DNA of 64,000 nt from Roseibium porphyridii (GCF_026191725.2 NZ_CP120863.1:4072001-4136000), one strand, 5' to 3'. Counted from the first letter of the stretch, positions 53,807-62,626 are shown. Made by a program: numbers and translations. The notes: generated by a model from the sequence alone, not told the origin.

Positions 53807-55299
53807 TGCTTATCTGGTTCCTGCCCGTCTTTCTTGTCTTCCTGATGATCGGTCTGCCGGTATTCTTCGGCCTCCTGGCAGCGCCGGGTATCCTGCTTTG
53901 GCTGAATGGCCAAGAACGGGATATCACCCTTCTCTACCGTAACGTTTACAACGGTATGGACAGTTTTCCTCTGATGGCGATTCCGTTCTTCATGCTTGCG
54001 GGCGAGCTGATGAACAAGGGCGGCATCACCATGCGCCTCGTGGAATTTTCACAGGCGCTGATGGGCCACCTGAGGGGCGGCCTTGCTCATGTGAACATTC
54101 TGTCTTCGATGCTGTTCGCAGGGCTTTCCGGTTCTGCAGTCGCTGATACGTCAGCTCTCGGGTCAATGCTGATCCCCGCGATGGAGAAGCAGGGCTACAC
54201 CCGAAAATTTGCCGCTGCCGTTACAGCTGCCTCGTCCGTCATCGGTCCGATCATTCCGCCATCCGGCATCATGATCATTTATGCCTATGTCATGGGTGAA
54301 AGCGTCGCCGCGCTGTTTCTGGCCGGCATTGTGCCCGGTGTCATGGTCGGCATCGGCCTGATGCTGATGGTGCGTTTCATGGCGGACAAATACGATCTTC
54401 CGAAAGCGCAACGGATCGTCAATCCAGGCCAGTCCATGGCACCGGTTGAAAAATGGTTCTCGTTTGTCGTTCTGCGCATCAACGTTGCCGGTCTTGCAAC
54501 CGTCGCAGCGACAGGCATAGCTTCCGCGCTCGGATTTGAATCCTTCTCCTACACCGTCACACTCCTTCTCTTTGTCGTGATGATGGTGCTGTCGCATTTC
54601 CTGCTTGTCAGCCTGCGCGGCGCGGTTTCAAGTGATTTCCGGGTGGTCTGCAAGAAAGCGGTCGCTCCTTTGCAAACACCGATCATCATCTTGGGCGGTA
54701 TTTTGTTGGGCGTTTTCACGCCGACCGAAGCAGCCGCGGTCGCCGTCGCCTATGCGCTTCTGATCGGTTTTTTCGTTCTTCATTCCTTGAAGATGAAAGA
54801 GATCCCGGGCGTTTTGAACAGGGCCGGAATTACGTCTGCCGTCGTGCTTTTGCTGGTTGGCGCTGCAATGGCCTTCAAGACGGTCGTTAGTCTGAGCCAT
54901 GCTCCGGAAACAATGGCTGCTTTCGTTCTCAGCCTCACCGAGAACCCGCTGATCCTGCTTTTCCTGATCAACCTTCTGCTTTTCGTCGTAGGCATGTTTC
55001 TGGATGCAGGTCCAGCCATCATCATTCTCGGCCCGATCCTCGGCCCCATCTTCACATCCATGGGTGTCGACCCGATCCATTTCGCCATCATCATGAGCGT
55101 CAACCTGACCATCGGTCTGGCCACGCCGCCGATGGGGCTCGTTCTGTTTGTCGCGGCATCGGTCTCACGAGAACGGGTTGAGACCATCGCCAAAGCAATT
55201 CTGCCGTTCCTGGCGGTAGAGATCGCGGTGATCTTCTTGATCACTTATATCCCGGCACTTTCCATGACGATTCCGCGTCTGACCGGATTTGCCAACTGA
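53806..55299 (+). CDS. TRAP transporter large membrane subunit (DctM-type)
   Basis: 497 aa, about 12 membrane segments, the full length for DctM. Landmarks are ALFAGLSGSAVADTSALGSM (about 105-125) and IGPIIPPSGIMIIYAYV. It couples Na+ entry to uptake of an organic acid. The substrate is set by the binding protein of the next gene. TRAP systems for sulfonates (for example taurine) are known, so a sugar sulfonate is possible. Confidence 0.95.
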   Translation: MLIWFLPVFLVFLMIGLPVFFGLLAAPGILLWLNGQERDITLLYRNVYNGMDSFPLMAIPFFMLAGELMNKGGITMRLVEFSQALMGHLRGGLAHVNILSSMLFAGLSGSAVADTSALGSMLIPAMEKQGYTRKFAAAVTAASSVIGPIIPPSGIMIIYAYVMGESVAALFLAGIVPGVMVGIGLMLMVRFMADKYDLPKAQRIVNPGQSMAPVEKWFSFVVLRINVAGLATVAATGIASALGFESFSYTVTLLLFVVMMVLSHFLLVSLRGAVSSDFRVVCKKAVAPLQTPIIILGGILLGVFTPTEAAAVAVAYALLIGFFVLHSLKMKEIPGVLNRAGITSAVVLLLVGAAMAFKTVVSLSHAPETMAAFVLSLTENPLILLFLINLLLFVVGMFLDAGPAIIILGPILGPIFTSMGVDPIHFAIIMSVNLTIGLATPPMGLVLFVAASVSRERVETIAKAILPFLAVEIAVIFLITYIPALSMTIPRLTGFAN

Positions 55300-55326
55300 T
55301 TATGAGCTATTAAAGGGAGGTACCTA

Positions 55327-56385
55327 ATGCTCAAATCTGCACTGAAAACGCTCACCGTTGCGGCGATGCTCGCCGGATCGGCCTTGAGTGCCGTTGCCGC
55401 GGATTACACGTTGCGCGCAACCGCAAACTCCAACGAAAACGACGAAGACTATGACGGTCTGGTCGTGTTCAAGAACTTCGTGGAATCCGCCTCGAACGGC
55501 GCCATTGAGGTGGAACTCTTCATCGGCACGCAGTTGTGCTCAAACGGTGCCGAGTGTCTTCAGGGTGTTGCTGGCGGCGCGATCGACATCTACATTTCGA
55601 CTTCCGGCGGTGCATCGGGCATCTTCCCGTATGTGCAGGTTCTCGACCTGCCTTACATGATGGCTGACGACCGGATTGCCGAGCATGTCCTGTCCGGCGA
55701 CTTTGTCCGCACGATGCGCGCCATGGCACTGGAAGACAGCCAGAACGCCATTCGCCTCATGACTGTCGGCAACACCGGCGGCTGGCGTAACTTTGCCAAC
55801 ACAAAGCGTCGTGTTGCAAATCCGGCCGATATGGAAGGCCTGAAAATCCGGACCGTGGTCGCCGACCTTCCGCAGGAACTGGTCAAGGCACTTGGTGCTT
55901 CGCCAACCCCGATTCCGTGGCCGGAGCTGTTCACCTCCTTCCAGACCGGTGTTGTTGAAGGCTCCAAGAATGGCATCACTGACATCATGGGCATGAAGTT
56001 CCCGGATGCCGGCCTGCAGTATGTCACTTTGGACGGCCATGCCTACATGGGCGCACTTTGGTGGATGAGCAACGAGAAGTTCCTCTCCATGCCTGAAGAC
56101 ATGCGCCGCGTCGTCGTCGACGGCTTCTATGCCCTGCAGCAGGCGACTTTCGCGTCTCCGAAGCGCAAGTCCATTCAGGCCTATGAAGACTTCGTTGCCG
56201 GTGGTGGCGATCTTTACGTCCCGACCCCGGAAGAGAAAGCAGCCTTCAAAGAAGCTGCTGCTCCCGTTTATGACTGGTTCAAGGACAACGTGAACCGTGG
56301 CGGCGAAATCTTCGGCGCATTGGAAGAAGCTGTTGCTGCAGCTGAAACCGACATCAACGGTGCACGCGACGCTGACCTGAACTGA
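55327..56385 (+). CDS. TRAP transporter substrate-binding protein (DctP-type)
   Basis: 352 aa periplasmic protein with signal peptide MLKSALKTLTVAAMLAGSALSAVAA. Family features are GLKIRTVVADL near residue 175, whose arginine normally pairs with the ligand carboxylate, and WPELFTSFQTGVVEGSKNGI. It is followed by a strong terminator, marking the end of the operon that starts with the monooxygenase. If the sulfo-SMO reading holds, the arginine could bind a sulfonate. Confidence 0.93.
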   Translation: MLKSALKTLTVAAMLAGSALSAVAADYTLRATANSNENDEDYDGLVVFKNFVESASNGAIEVELFIGTQLCSNGAECLQGVAGGAIDIYISTSGGASGIFPYVQVLDLPYMMADDRIAEHVLSGDFVRTMRAMALEDSQNAIRLMTVGNTGGWRNFANTKRRVANPADMEGLKIRTVVADLPQELVKALGASPTPIPWPELFTSFQTGVVEGSKNGITDIMGMKFPDAGLQYVTLDGHAYMGALWWMSNEKFLSMPEDMRRVVVDGFYALQQATFASPKRKSIQAYEDFVAGGGDLYVPTPEEKAAFKEAAAPVYDWFKDNVNRGGEIFGALEEAVAAAETDINGARDADLN

Positions 56386-56401
56386 TCCTTCGGATCAAAA
56401 A

Positions 56402-56436
56402 AGGAGCCCGGTGATTTGCCGGGCTCCTGCATTTTT
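56402..56436 (+). terminator. Intrinsic terminator of the monooxygenase-TRAP operon
   Basis: AGGAGCCCGG (56402-56411) and CCGGGCTCCT (56419-56428) form a perfect 10-bp stem with a 7-nt loop, followed by GCATTTTT. Confidence 0.92.
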
Positions 56437-56522
56437 GCAAAGCTACTCAGGACGTTTGAATTGACTGTTTCAAGCAATACCTGGGAACATGAAGCCGGCC
56501 AAGGCGTTTGACCGCTTTCAAA

Positions 56523-57005
56523 TCAGCGGAACGGATACATCCAAACCTTGTAGTCATCGACCAGGATATGCGCTTTCTCAATCTCATCCTTCGTCATTTT
56601 CTTGACCACTTCCTCAAGCGAGATCGCAGCGTCAGGATCGCCGCCGATCGCGGAAAGGGTGTACCACATATAAGCGCGCACAAGGTCGGGTGCCGGCATT
56701 CCACGACCGATTTCATAGTACCATCCGACGCCGGACTGAGCTCCCGGATGCCCCTTCATTGCGCTTCGGAGATACCATTCGAACGCCCTCTGATCGTCCC
56801 GTTCGACGCCAAGTCCCATCGCGTACATGATGCCGATAAGCTCTTCGGCATCCGCGTTGCCGGACCGCGCAGCCGGCCAGAGTTCCTTCATCGCCTCTTC
56901 ATAGCGATCGGCCTCCATCAGGTCGCGCGCCTCCTCGATTTCCGCGTGGACAGGCGCGTTCATCACAACAAGCGCCAACAAGGCGGCTTTCAGGGTTTTC
57001 GTCAT
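56523..57005 (-). CDS. Sel1-like repeat protein, secreted
   Basis: 160 aa. A signal peptide (MTKTLKAALLALVVMNAPVHA) is followed by two to three Sel1-type TPR-like units, with ELIGIMYAMGLGVERDDQRAFEWYLRSA and GVGWYYEIGRGMPAPDLVRAYMWYTLSA. These repeats bind proteins; here in the periplasm. It is divergent from the cytochrome gene, whose start lies only a few bases away. Confidence 0.88.
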   Translation of the reverse strand: MTKTLKAALLALVVMNAPVHAEIEEARDLMEADRYEEAMKELWPAARSGNADAEELIGIMYAMGLGVERDDQRAFEWYLRSAMKGHPGAQSGVGWYYEIGRGMPAPDLVRAYMWYTLSAIGGDPDAAISLEEVVKKMTKDEIEKAHILVDDYKVWMYPFR

Positions 57006-57011
57006 CAGTTC

Positions 57012-58325
57012 TTGTCGTTCCCCGTTGTTCTTCTCTTGTCAGCCCCGGCATATGCTGCGGAACTACCGCCACCGCTTACTGAAGACAACTTCATCGCCTT
57101 CGATCAAAAGCAGGCAGCGCTCGGTCAACTCCTGTTTTACGACAAGATCCTGTCGGGTAACAGGAATATTGCCTGCGCCACGTGCCATCATCCAACGCTT
57201 GGAACAGGCGACCGGTTGTCACTTGGCATCGGCGAAGGCGGTGCCGGGCTTGGCAAGGAACGTACGGCCGGTGAAGGCGGCAACCGAATTAAGAAACGGA
57301 TTCCGCGAAACGCGCCAGGCCTTTGGAATCTCGGTGCAAAAGACCTTCACACGCTCTTTCACGATGGACGTTTGTCGATCGCCGACACCTACGAAAACGG
57401 TTTCAATTCTCCAGCGGAAGAATGGCTTCCAGAAGGCCTTGAATCCCTGCTTGCTGCACAGGCGATCTTTCCGCTTGTCGCCCAGTTCGAGATGGCAGGA
57501 AATCCGAGAGAAAACGAAGTTGCCGGAGCAGTGCATGATCGCATCGACGCGTCCTGGCCGATCCTTGCCAAACGCGTGCGCGTTATACCCGAGTATGGAC
57601 GTCTATTTGTCGAAGCGTTTGACCACGTAGACACACCGGATGAAGTGACAATTGCCGAAGTTGCCAATGCGCTTGCTGCTTTCCAGGCCATTGAGTGGGA
57701 AAGCTACGACAGCCCTTTTGACAAATACCTGGCAGGTGACAAGACAGCCCTCTCACCCACTCAGAAACGTGGCCTTGAGCTTTTCTATGGGAAGGCGCAG
57801 TGCTCCAGCTGTCACTCTGGAAGTCTGCTCAGCGATCAAGAATTCCATGCCATTGGCCTGCCGCCATTCGGGCCAGGCAGAACCCGCCGCTTCGATCCCA
57901 TGGTACGCGATGTCGGACGTATGGGAGAAAGCGACCGGCTGGAAGATGCCTACAGCTTCCGCACCCCTATGCTGCGCAATGTGGAGCTGACCGGTCCTTA
58001 TGGCCACAATGGCGCTTATCCAACGCTGGAAGGCATTGTTCGTCATCACCTCGATCCCGATGGAAGCCTGGCTTCATGGCGTCCAGAAACTGCCTCACTT
58101 CCCAATGTTCCCTGGCTGGAGGCAATTGATTTTGTCGTCTGGAACGACAAACGGGAAATGGCGCGGCATGCCAGGTTTCGCGACATCGCCCCCATTGCTT
58201 TGAGCGACGATGAGATTTCCGATCTGGTTGGCTTCCTGAAAGCTCTGACAGGAACAGCCTCGGTTTCCAATCCTCCCTTCGGCATTCCCAAAAGTGTTCC
58301 CAGTGGCTTGCCGATAGACAGATAG
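57012..58325 (+). CDS. Di-heme cytochrome c peroxidase family protein (MauG/Ccp-like)
   Basis: 437 aa from a proposed TTG at 57012, which gives the short signal peptide MSFPVVLLLSAPAYAAE. The frame continues upstream for 500 bp, but there it only mirrors the Sel1 gene. Two c-type heme sites are CATCH (residues 55-59) and CSSCH (264-268), with the long gap typical of the CcpA/MauG group. It acts in the periplasm, reducing peroxide or oxidising a protein or small molecule. The start region overlaps the Sel1 start region, so the exact first codon is uncertain. Confidence 0.85.
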   Translation: MSFPVVLLLSAPAYAAELPPPLTEDNFIAFDQKQAALGQLLFYDKILSGNRNIACATCHHPTLGTGDRLSLGIGEGGAGLGKERTAGEGGNRIKKRIPRNAPGLWNLGAKDLHTLFHDGRLSIADTYENGFNSPAEEWLPEGLESLLAAQAIFPLVAQFEMAGNPRENEVAGAVHDRIDASWPILAKRVRVIPEYGRLFVEAFDHVDTPDEVTIAEVANALAAFQAIEWESYDSPFDKYLAGDKTALSPTQKRGLELFYGKAQCSSCHSGSLLSDQEFHAIGLPPFGPGRTRRFDPMVRDVGRMGESDRLEDAYSFRTPMLRNVELTGPYGHNGAYPTLEGIVRHHLDPDGSLASWRPETASLPNVPWLEAIDFVVWNDKREMARHARFRDIAPIALSDDEISDLVGFLKALTGTASVSNPPFGIPKSVPSGLPIDR

Positions 58326-58520
58326 GTGTTCCGGCATTGTCCCTTGCCGCAGCTGACCGGTCATCGTGGGCGCTGTGCTTTTCACCGGCCCAGGGCTTTC
58401 AATGGGCACATGAGTGTGAAATATAGCTTCGACTTCATATATTCGGCACAGACGGGCTCACGCGCCCGATAAAACTGTCGACGGACTGCCCTTAAAGGCC
58501 AAAATTTCGAAAGCGTTTGG

Positions 58521-60041
58521 ATGAAAAGCTACATCACCACTCCGATCTACTACGTCAATGGATCCCCGCATATCGGTCACGCCTTCACTTCCGTGATGGC
58601 TGACATCTTGAAGCGGAACCGTGAGGCGCTGGGGTATGAGCTGATGCTGTCCACCGGCGTTGACGAGCATGGCCAAAAAAACCAGGAAGCTGCTGGCGAC
58701 CTCGGAATGCCTGTCGAGGCGTTTCTCGACATGCGCTGCAAGGAATTCCGCGACGTTTTCGACAAACTGGACGTGCGGTACGACTATTTTGTCCGGACAA
58801 GTCGTGAGGGGCACAAGGCGGCCGTTGGCGGCATGGAGCAGTCGATCTTCGACAAGGGGCTGATCGTCAAGAAGAATTACACCGGCACCTACTGCAAGGG
58901 CTGCGAAGAGTTCAAAAAGGAATCCGATCTCACTGAAGACGGTCAGTGCCCACTGCATCCGACCATGAAGGTGGAGCATACGGAAGAGACCAACTACTTC
59001 TTGAAAATGGAGCCGTTTCGCGAGCAACTGCTGAAGCATATTGCCGACAACCCGGACTTCGTACAGCCTGAAGCGTTCCGAAACGAATTGAAACAGATGC
59101 TGTCAGATCCCCTTGAGGATCTTTGCATCTCGCGCCCAAAATCCCGCGTAACCCTTGGTGTCGACCTGCCGTTCGATACCGAGTTCGTCACCTATGTCTG
59201 GTTCGACGCGCTTGCCAACTATCTGACCAACATTGACTGGCCAGACACCAAGTATGCAACCTGGTGGGCAGAATGCGAACATCTGATCGGCAAGGACATT
59301 TTGAAACCTCACGGGGTTTACTGGCCGATCATGCTGATGGCCGCAGGTCTTCCGCTGCCAAAGAAACTCTCGGTGCACAGCCACTGGGTGGGTGCTGGCG
59401 GCGTGAAAATGTCAAAGTCCATCGGCAATGTCGTTGATCCGATCGAAGTGATCGAGAAACTCGGCGTTGATGCCCTGCGCTGGTATCTTGCGCGCCATAT
59501 GCGCGCAGACAGCGACAGCCAGATTTCGGTCGAGCTGATCACGCAAAGCTATAACAGTGAACTGGGCAACAAGATCGGCAACCTTCTGTCTCGCGCTGCA
59601 AAGTTCTCCAAGGCGCGGTTCGATGGCACTTTGCCTGTTCCGGGGCCGCTGTCGGCTCAGGACGAAGCCATTCGCAAAGCGGTCGTGGATGCAACAGCGG
59701 GATTGGGTGAATGGATCGATCTCGCGGACATACCGGCGAGAATGCAGTCGATCATCACTGTCGCGGATGAAATGAACAACTATTTCGCCGAGCAGGCTCC
59801 CTGGGAACTCATCAAGAATGATGACACCAGAGAACGTTGCCAAACGGTGATTTATGTGACGCTCGACAGCCTGCGGGTCGTGATGGAAGCCCTGCAACAG
59901 GTCATTCCAGAATCCGCCAGTCGCGCGCTGAACATGCTCAACGCACCTGACGCGGCTCAGCCCTGGAAGCCGGAACTGGACAAGCTTCTCGGCGGTGGTG
60001 ACCTTGGCGAGATTGAGACCCTGTTCCCACGCGTACAATAA
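58521..60041 (+). CDS. metG: Methionyl-tRNA synthetase
   Basis: 506 aa, short class without a C-terminal tRNA-binding extension. Its HIGH motif is HIGH in GSPHIGHAFT near residue 13, and the KMSKS motif is KMSKS near residue 297. Zinc-type cysteines (CKGCEEF) lie near residue 126. It charges tRNA-Met in the cytoplasm. Confidence 0.97.
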   Translation: MKSYITTPIYYVNGSPHIGHAFTSVMADILKRNREALGYELMLSTGVDEHGQKNQEAAGDLGMPVEAFLDMRCKEFRDVFDKLDVRYDYFVRTSREGHKAAVGGMEQSIFDKGLIVKKNYTGTYCKGCEEFKKESDLTEDGQCPLHPTMKVEHTEETNYFLKMEPFREQLLKHIADNPDFVQPEAFRNELKQMLSDPLEDLCISRPKSRVTLGVDLPFDTEFVTYVWFDALANYLTNIDWPDTKYATWWAECEHLIGKDILKPHGVYWPIMLMAAGLPLPKKLSVHSHWVGAGGVKMSKSIGNVVDPIEVIEKLGVDALRWYLARHMRADSDSQISVELITQSYNSELGNKIGNLLSRAAKFSKARFDGTLPVPGPLSAQDEAIRKAVVDATAGLGEWIDLADIPARMQSIITVADEMNNYFAEQAPWELIKNDDTRERCQTVIYVTLDSLRVVMEALQQVIPESASRALNMLNAPDAAQPWKPELDKLLGGGDLGEIETLFPRVQ

Positions 60042-60061
60042 CAGCGCTAATGCAAATTTCT

Positions 60062-60089
60062 AAAACGCCCCAGCCGGGGCGTTTTTTCT
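60062..60089 (+). terminator. Intrinsic terminator of metG
   Basis: AAAACGCCCC / GGGGCGTTTT form a perfect 10-bp stem around AGCC, followed by TTTTT. It lies between metG and the converging dapA-like gene. Confidence 0.92.
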
Positions 60090-60094
60090 ATCGA

Positions 60095-60973
60095 CTAGAT
60101 CAGCCCGGCTGCCTCCATTGCCTGATCGAGTGCCTTCTTCGTCTCGTCGGCAATCGGGGTCAGCGGCAAGCGAACCTCATCGGTACAATGGCCGAGCCTG
60201 GACAAGGCATATTTGACACATGCTGCCGGCGGTTCCAGAAACACGGCGCTATGCAGAGGCAATAGTCGATCCTGAAGCGCTCGTGCACGGCTCAGGTCTT
60301 CCGCAAGTGAGGCTTCCTGAAATTCGGCGCACAGGCGCGGAGCGACATTGGCGGTGACTGAAATGCACCCGCTTCCACCGTGTGCATTGAAGCCGAGGAC
60401 AGCTGCATCTTCCGCGCTGAGCTGGAGGAAGTCTTTCCCGCACTTGGCGCGTTGCTGACTGACCCGCTCCATGCTGCCGGTTGCATCCTTGACGCCGATT
60501 ATTCGCGGCCAGCGGGCCATCTGAGCCATTGTGTCGGGCAAGATATCAATCACGCACCGTCCGGGAATATTGTAGATAATGATCGGCAGATTGCTGTTGT
60601 CATGCAGCACCTGGTAGTGGCTCAAAAGGCCTGCCTGGTTCGGTTTATTGTAGTAGGGAGTGACGATAAGCGCTGCATCAGCGCCAACACTCTCGGCGTG
60701 TTGCAGCATGTCCAGAGATTGAGCGGTTGCGTTCGAGCCAGTTCCGGCGATCACCGGGAGCCTGCCAGCCGTGAATTCTACGACACGTTTCAAGATGTCT
60801 TTGTGTTCCAACTTCGAAACTGTCGGACTTTCGCCGGTCGTGCCCACTGCAACGATTCCGTGACTGCCTTCATCGACATGCCACTCGATAAGGCGTTCCA
60901 ACGCTTCGTAGTCCACCTTGCCGTTCTTGAAAGGGGTCACAAGAGCAGGAATGGATCCTTTAAAGTCCGGCAT
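60095..60973 (-). CDS. DapA-family lyase, second copy
   Basis: 292 aa from the ATG at 60973 ([15 protein letters not shown]). GTTGESP, IIIYNIPGRC and the Schiff-base lysine in GVKDATGS are all kept, as in the copy at 19312. Close identity along the chain points to a fairly recent paralogue that could be a full dihydrodipicolinate synthase or a related lyase. It is convergent with metG. Confidence 0.9.
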   Translation of the reverse strand: MPDFKGSIPALVTPFKNGKVDYEALERLIEWHVDEGSHGIVAVGTTGESPTVSKLEHKDILKRVVEFTAGRLPVIAGTGSNATAQSLDMLQHAESVGADAALIVTPYYNKPNQAGLLSHYQVLHDNSNLPIIIYNIPGRCVIDILPDTMAQMARWPRIIGVKDATGSMERVSQQRAKCGKDFLQLSAEDAAVLGFNAHGGSGCISVTANVAPRLCAEFQEASLAEDLSRARALQDRLLPLHSAVFLEPPAACVKYALSRLGHCTDEVRLPLTPIADETKKALDQAMEAAGLI

Positions 60974-61147
60974 TGTGGTCTCCCGCCTGCGGCACATTTC
61001 AATGCGCCGCTCCGTATCTGGTCATGTTCAAGAACGAAGCTGTGACACTAAACGGCTCGCAATTGCAACCGGTGCAATAGCCAGGACACGTTTGTCCGAG
61101 CCCGCAAGTCTCGCGTCTGCTTGCTCCGGAAGGAGGCCTTCACGGGT

Positions 61148-61435
61148 CTATGCGGCCAGAAAGTTCAACCGCTCATCCAGTCTTGCAGGTGTGATTTCAA
61201 GGATGTCGGCGCTGACCACCTCTTCCGCAACAAACGGGTCTGTTGATACAAACCTCTCCAGGTCGTCGCGTGAAACCTGGTGCGCGAGGATACCACCTCC
61301 CTGACTGGGCTGCAGGCTGCCCACCATCAGAAAAAAACCTTGATCAAATCCGCGCTGTATCCAGGCTTTGTGCTCGGCCATAAGCTCAACTGCCCTATTT
61401 CTGTTCTTAGAAAATTTCAGTGTGACAACAAACAT
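61148..61435 (-). CDS. YciI-family protein
   Basis: 95 aa, small dimeric alpha+beta barrel. MFVVTLKFSKNRNRAVELMAEHKAWIQRG carries the conserved His, and FVSTDPFVAEEV the DPF box. Biochemical role is not established. It follows the TetR gene by 33 bp, so the regulator probably controls it. Confidence 0.9.
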   Translation of the reverse strand: MFVVTLKFSKNRNRAVELMAEHKAWIQRGFDQGFFLMVGSLQPSQGGGILAHQVSRDDLERFVSTDPFVAEEVVSADILEITPARLDERLNFLAA

Positions 61436-61468
61436 CTTTCGCTCACCTCGCAACTTTGATTGTGACGT

Positions 61469-62062
61469 TCAATTGGTAGTGGAAATTCGGCTAGTGGCGG
61501 CAGCGACGCCCTTTAGCCAGTGAGTGATTTGCTCGACCTCACGGCGTACATACGCATCGTCACCGAATGCCTGCGCAAGGCTCGCCACACCCTGGCTCCA
61601 ACCTAAAACGTGAAGTGCATGCGCCTCGGCTTCCTCGCCACAGCCAAGCACATCGAATTGACGCTGGAGCCAATTGCGAAAGAGAGCCATGATTTTGTTG
61701 GCCCTGCCCGATGAGGGATGATCCAGCTTCGCAAGTTCGGCTGTCATCGTGCCGACCGGGCAGCCGTAAGCCATTATCTTTGACTGGTTCACAATGACGA
61801 TGCGTATAAAGCAAATGATGCGCTGGACCGGATCGTCAGCCGTTTCATCCCACTTGGCCAACAGTGTCTCACGGTCAGCCAAGCGCTTGTCGATCACAGC
61901 ATCGAGGATCTCGTCTTTTGTCTTGAAGTGATAGTAGAAGTTTCCCCGCGAGATGTTCACAGCCTTGGCGATGTCGGCAAACGATGTCTGCCCAAATCCG
62001 GCGCTGTAGAACAGGTCATCAGCTGCCTCGATGATCTGTCTCCGGGTTTCGATTGCTGCCAT
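61469..62062 (-). CDS. TetR/AcrR-family regulator
   Basis: 197 aa. The N-terminal HTH (SFADIAKAVNISRGNFYYHFKTKDEIL) spans residues 27-53. The C-terminal ligand domain contains AYGCPVGTMTAELAKLDH; its cysteine could sense redox or electrophiles. It stands directly upstream of the YciI gene and behind two operator-like palindromes, so it probably represses its own operon. Confidence 0.93.
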   Translation of the reverse strand: MAAIETRRQIIEAADDLFYSAGFGQTSFADIAKAVNISRGNFYYHFKTKDEILDAVIDKRLADRETLLAKWDETADDPVQRIICFIRIVIVNQSKIMAYGCPVGTMTAELAKLDHPSSGRANKIMALFRNWLQRQFDVLGCGEEAEAHALHVLGWSQGVASLAQAFGDDAYVRREVEQITHWLKGVAAATSRISTTN

Positions 62063-62108
62063 TGCTGCACTTTCCCACTCTTTGACTTGCCTGGCTTTTT
62101 AACGTCAT

Positions 62109-62145
62109 TAGGACAATTGACCTAGAATTTAGGACAATCGTCCTA
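62109..62145. promoter_or_regulatory. Two tandem operator-like palindromes before tetR-yciI
   Basis: TAGGACAATTGACCTA (62109-62124) and TAGGACAATCGTCCTA (62130-62145) share the arms TAGGAC/GTCCTA, the second with perfect arms and the first with one mismatch. Their starts are 21 bp apart, about two helical turns. They lie 47-83 bp upstream of the TetR start codon. Confidence 0.75.
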
Positions 62146-62626
62146 TTAAATCAACTCCCTCGAGATTGATCGTGTAGTGTTGCAATCCCAGTTTATGCCA
62201 ATCGTTGTCGATGAAGGTTCGCGAGCAACCTGCTTTCAAGGCTGCTTGGAAGTCAGGGGATCGAACGCTCACGTCAATGTGAAGAGATACCACCGGCAAT
62301 CCTGACAGCAGGTTGTCAGGATGCTCTCCCTATTCTCTCCCAGATCCAGGGCGTCAGCCTTTTGACACTGTCGCACCAATTGTTTTTGAAAAAACAATGC
62401 GATGAGGATTTTTCATCACCATTTCACGATAAAGGAAGCGAACTTCAACAGTGTTGATTTTCATAAACAATGAGAACTCGGCCCGATTGTCGGCGCATTT
62501 TTGCACCGGTGCGGTGCAATTCCCGACATTGGAAAACCGGAAAGCCCGCTTACGTTCAAACCGCTTGGTGGCATTCACAGGCTCGGTCGGGGGCAAGTCG
62601 ACCGGGATCCGCGTGGAGGAATTGAT
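62146..62626. other. Intergenic region upstream of egtB
   Basis: 481 bp with no credible gene. It holds a 9-bp inverted repeat (listed separately) and should carry the egtB promoter. A GGAGGA at 62615-62620 is the egtB ribosome binding site. A 57-codon minus-strand frame from TTG at about 62310 lacks any recognisable features. Confidence 0.4.
62299..62322. promoter_or_regulatory. Perfect inverted repeat upstream of egtB
   Basis: ATCCTGACA (62299-62307) and TGTCAGGAT (62314-62322) form a perfect 9-bp dyad around GCAGGT. No T-run follows, so an operator is likelier than a terminator. It is about 305 bp before the egtB start and 237 bp before the TetR gene. Confidence 0.55.

Noticed and set aside
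56508..57011. N-terminal extension of the di-heme cytochrome
   Set aside because: The frame upstream of 57012 only reads the opposite strand of the Sel1 gene and would bury the signal peptide.
62153..62310. Short minus-strand frame that would encode about 57 residues
   Set aside because: TTG start, no ribosome binding site of note and no recognisable family.
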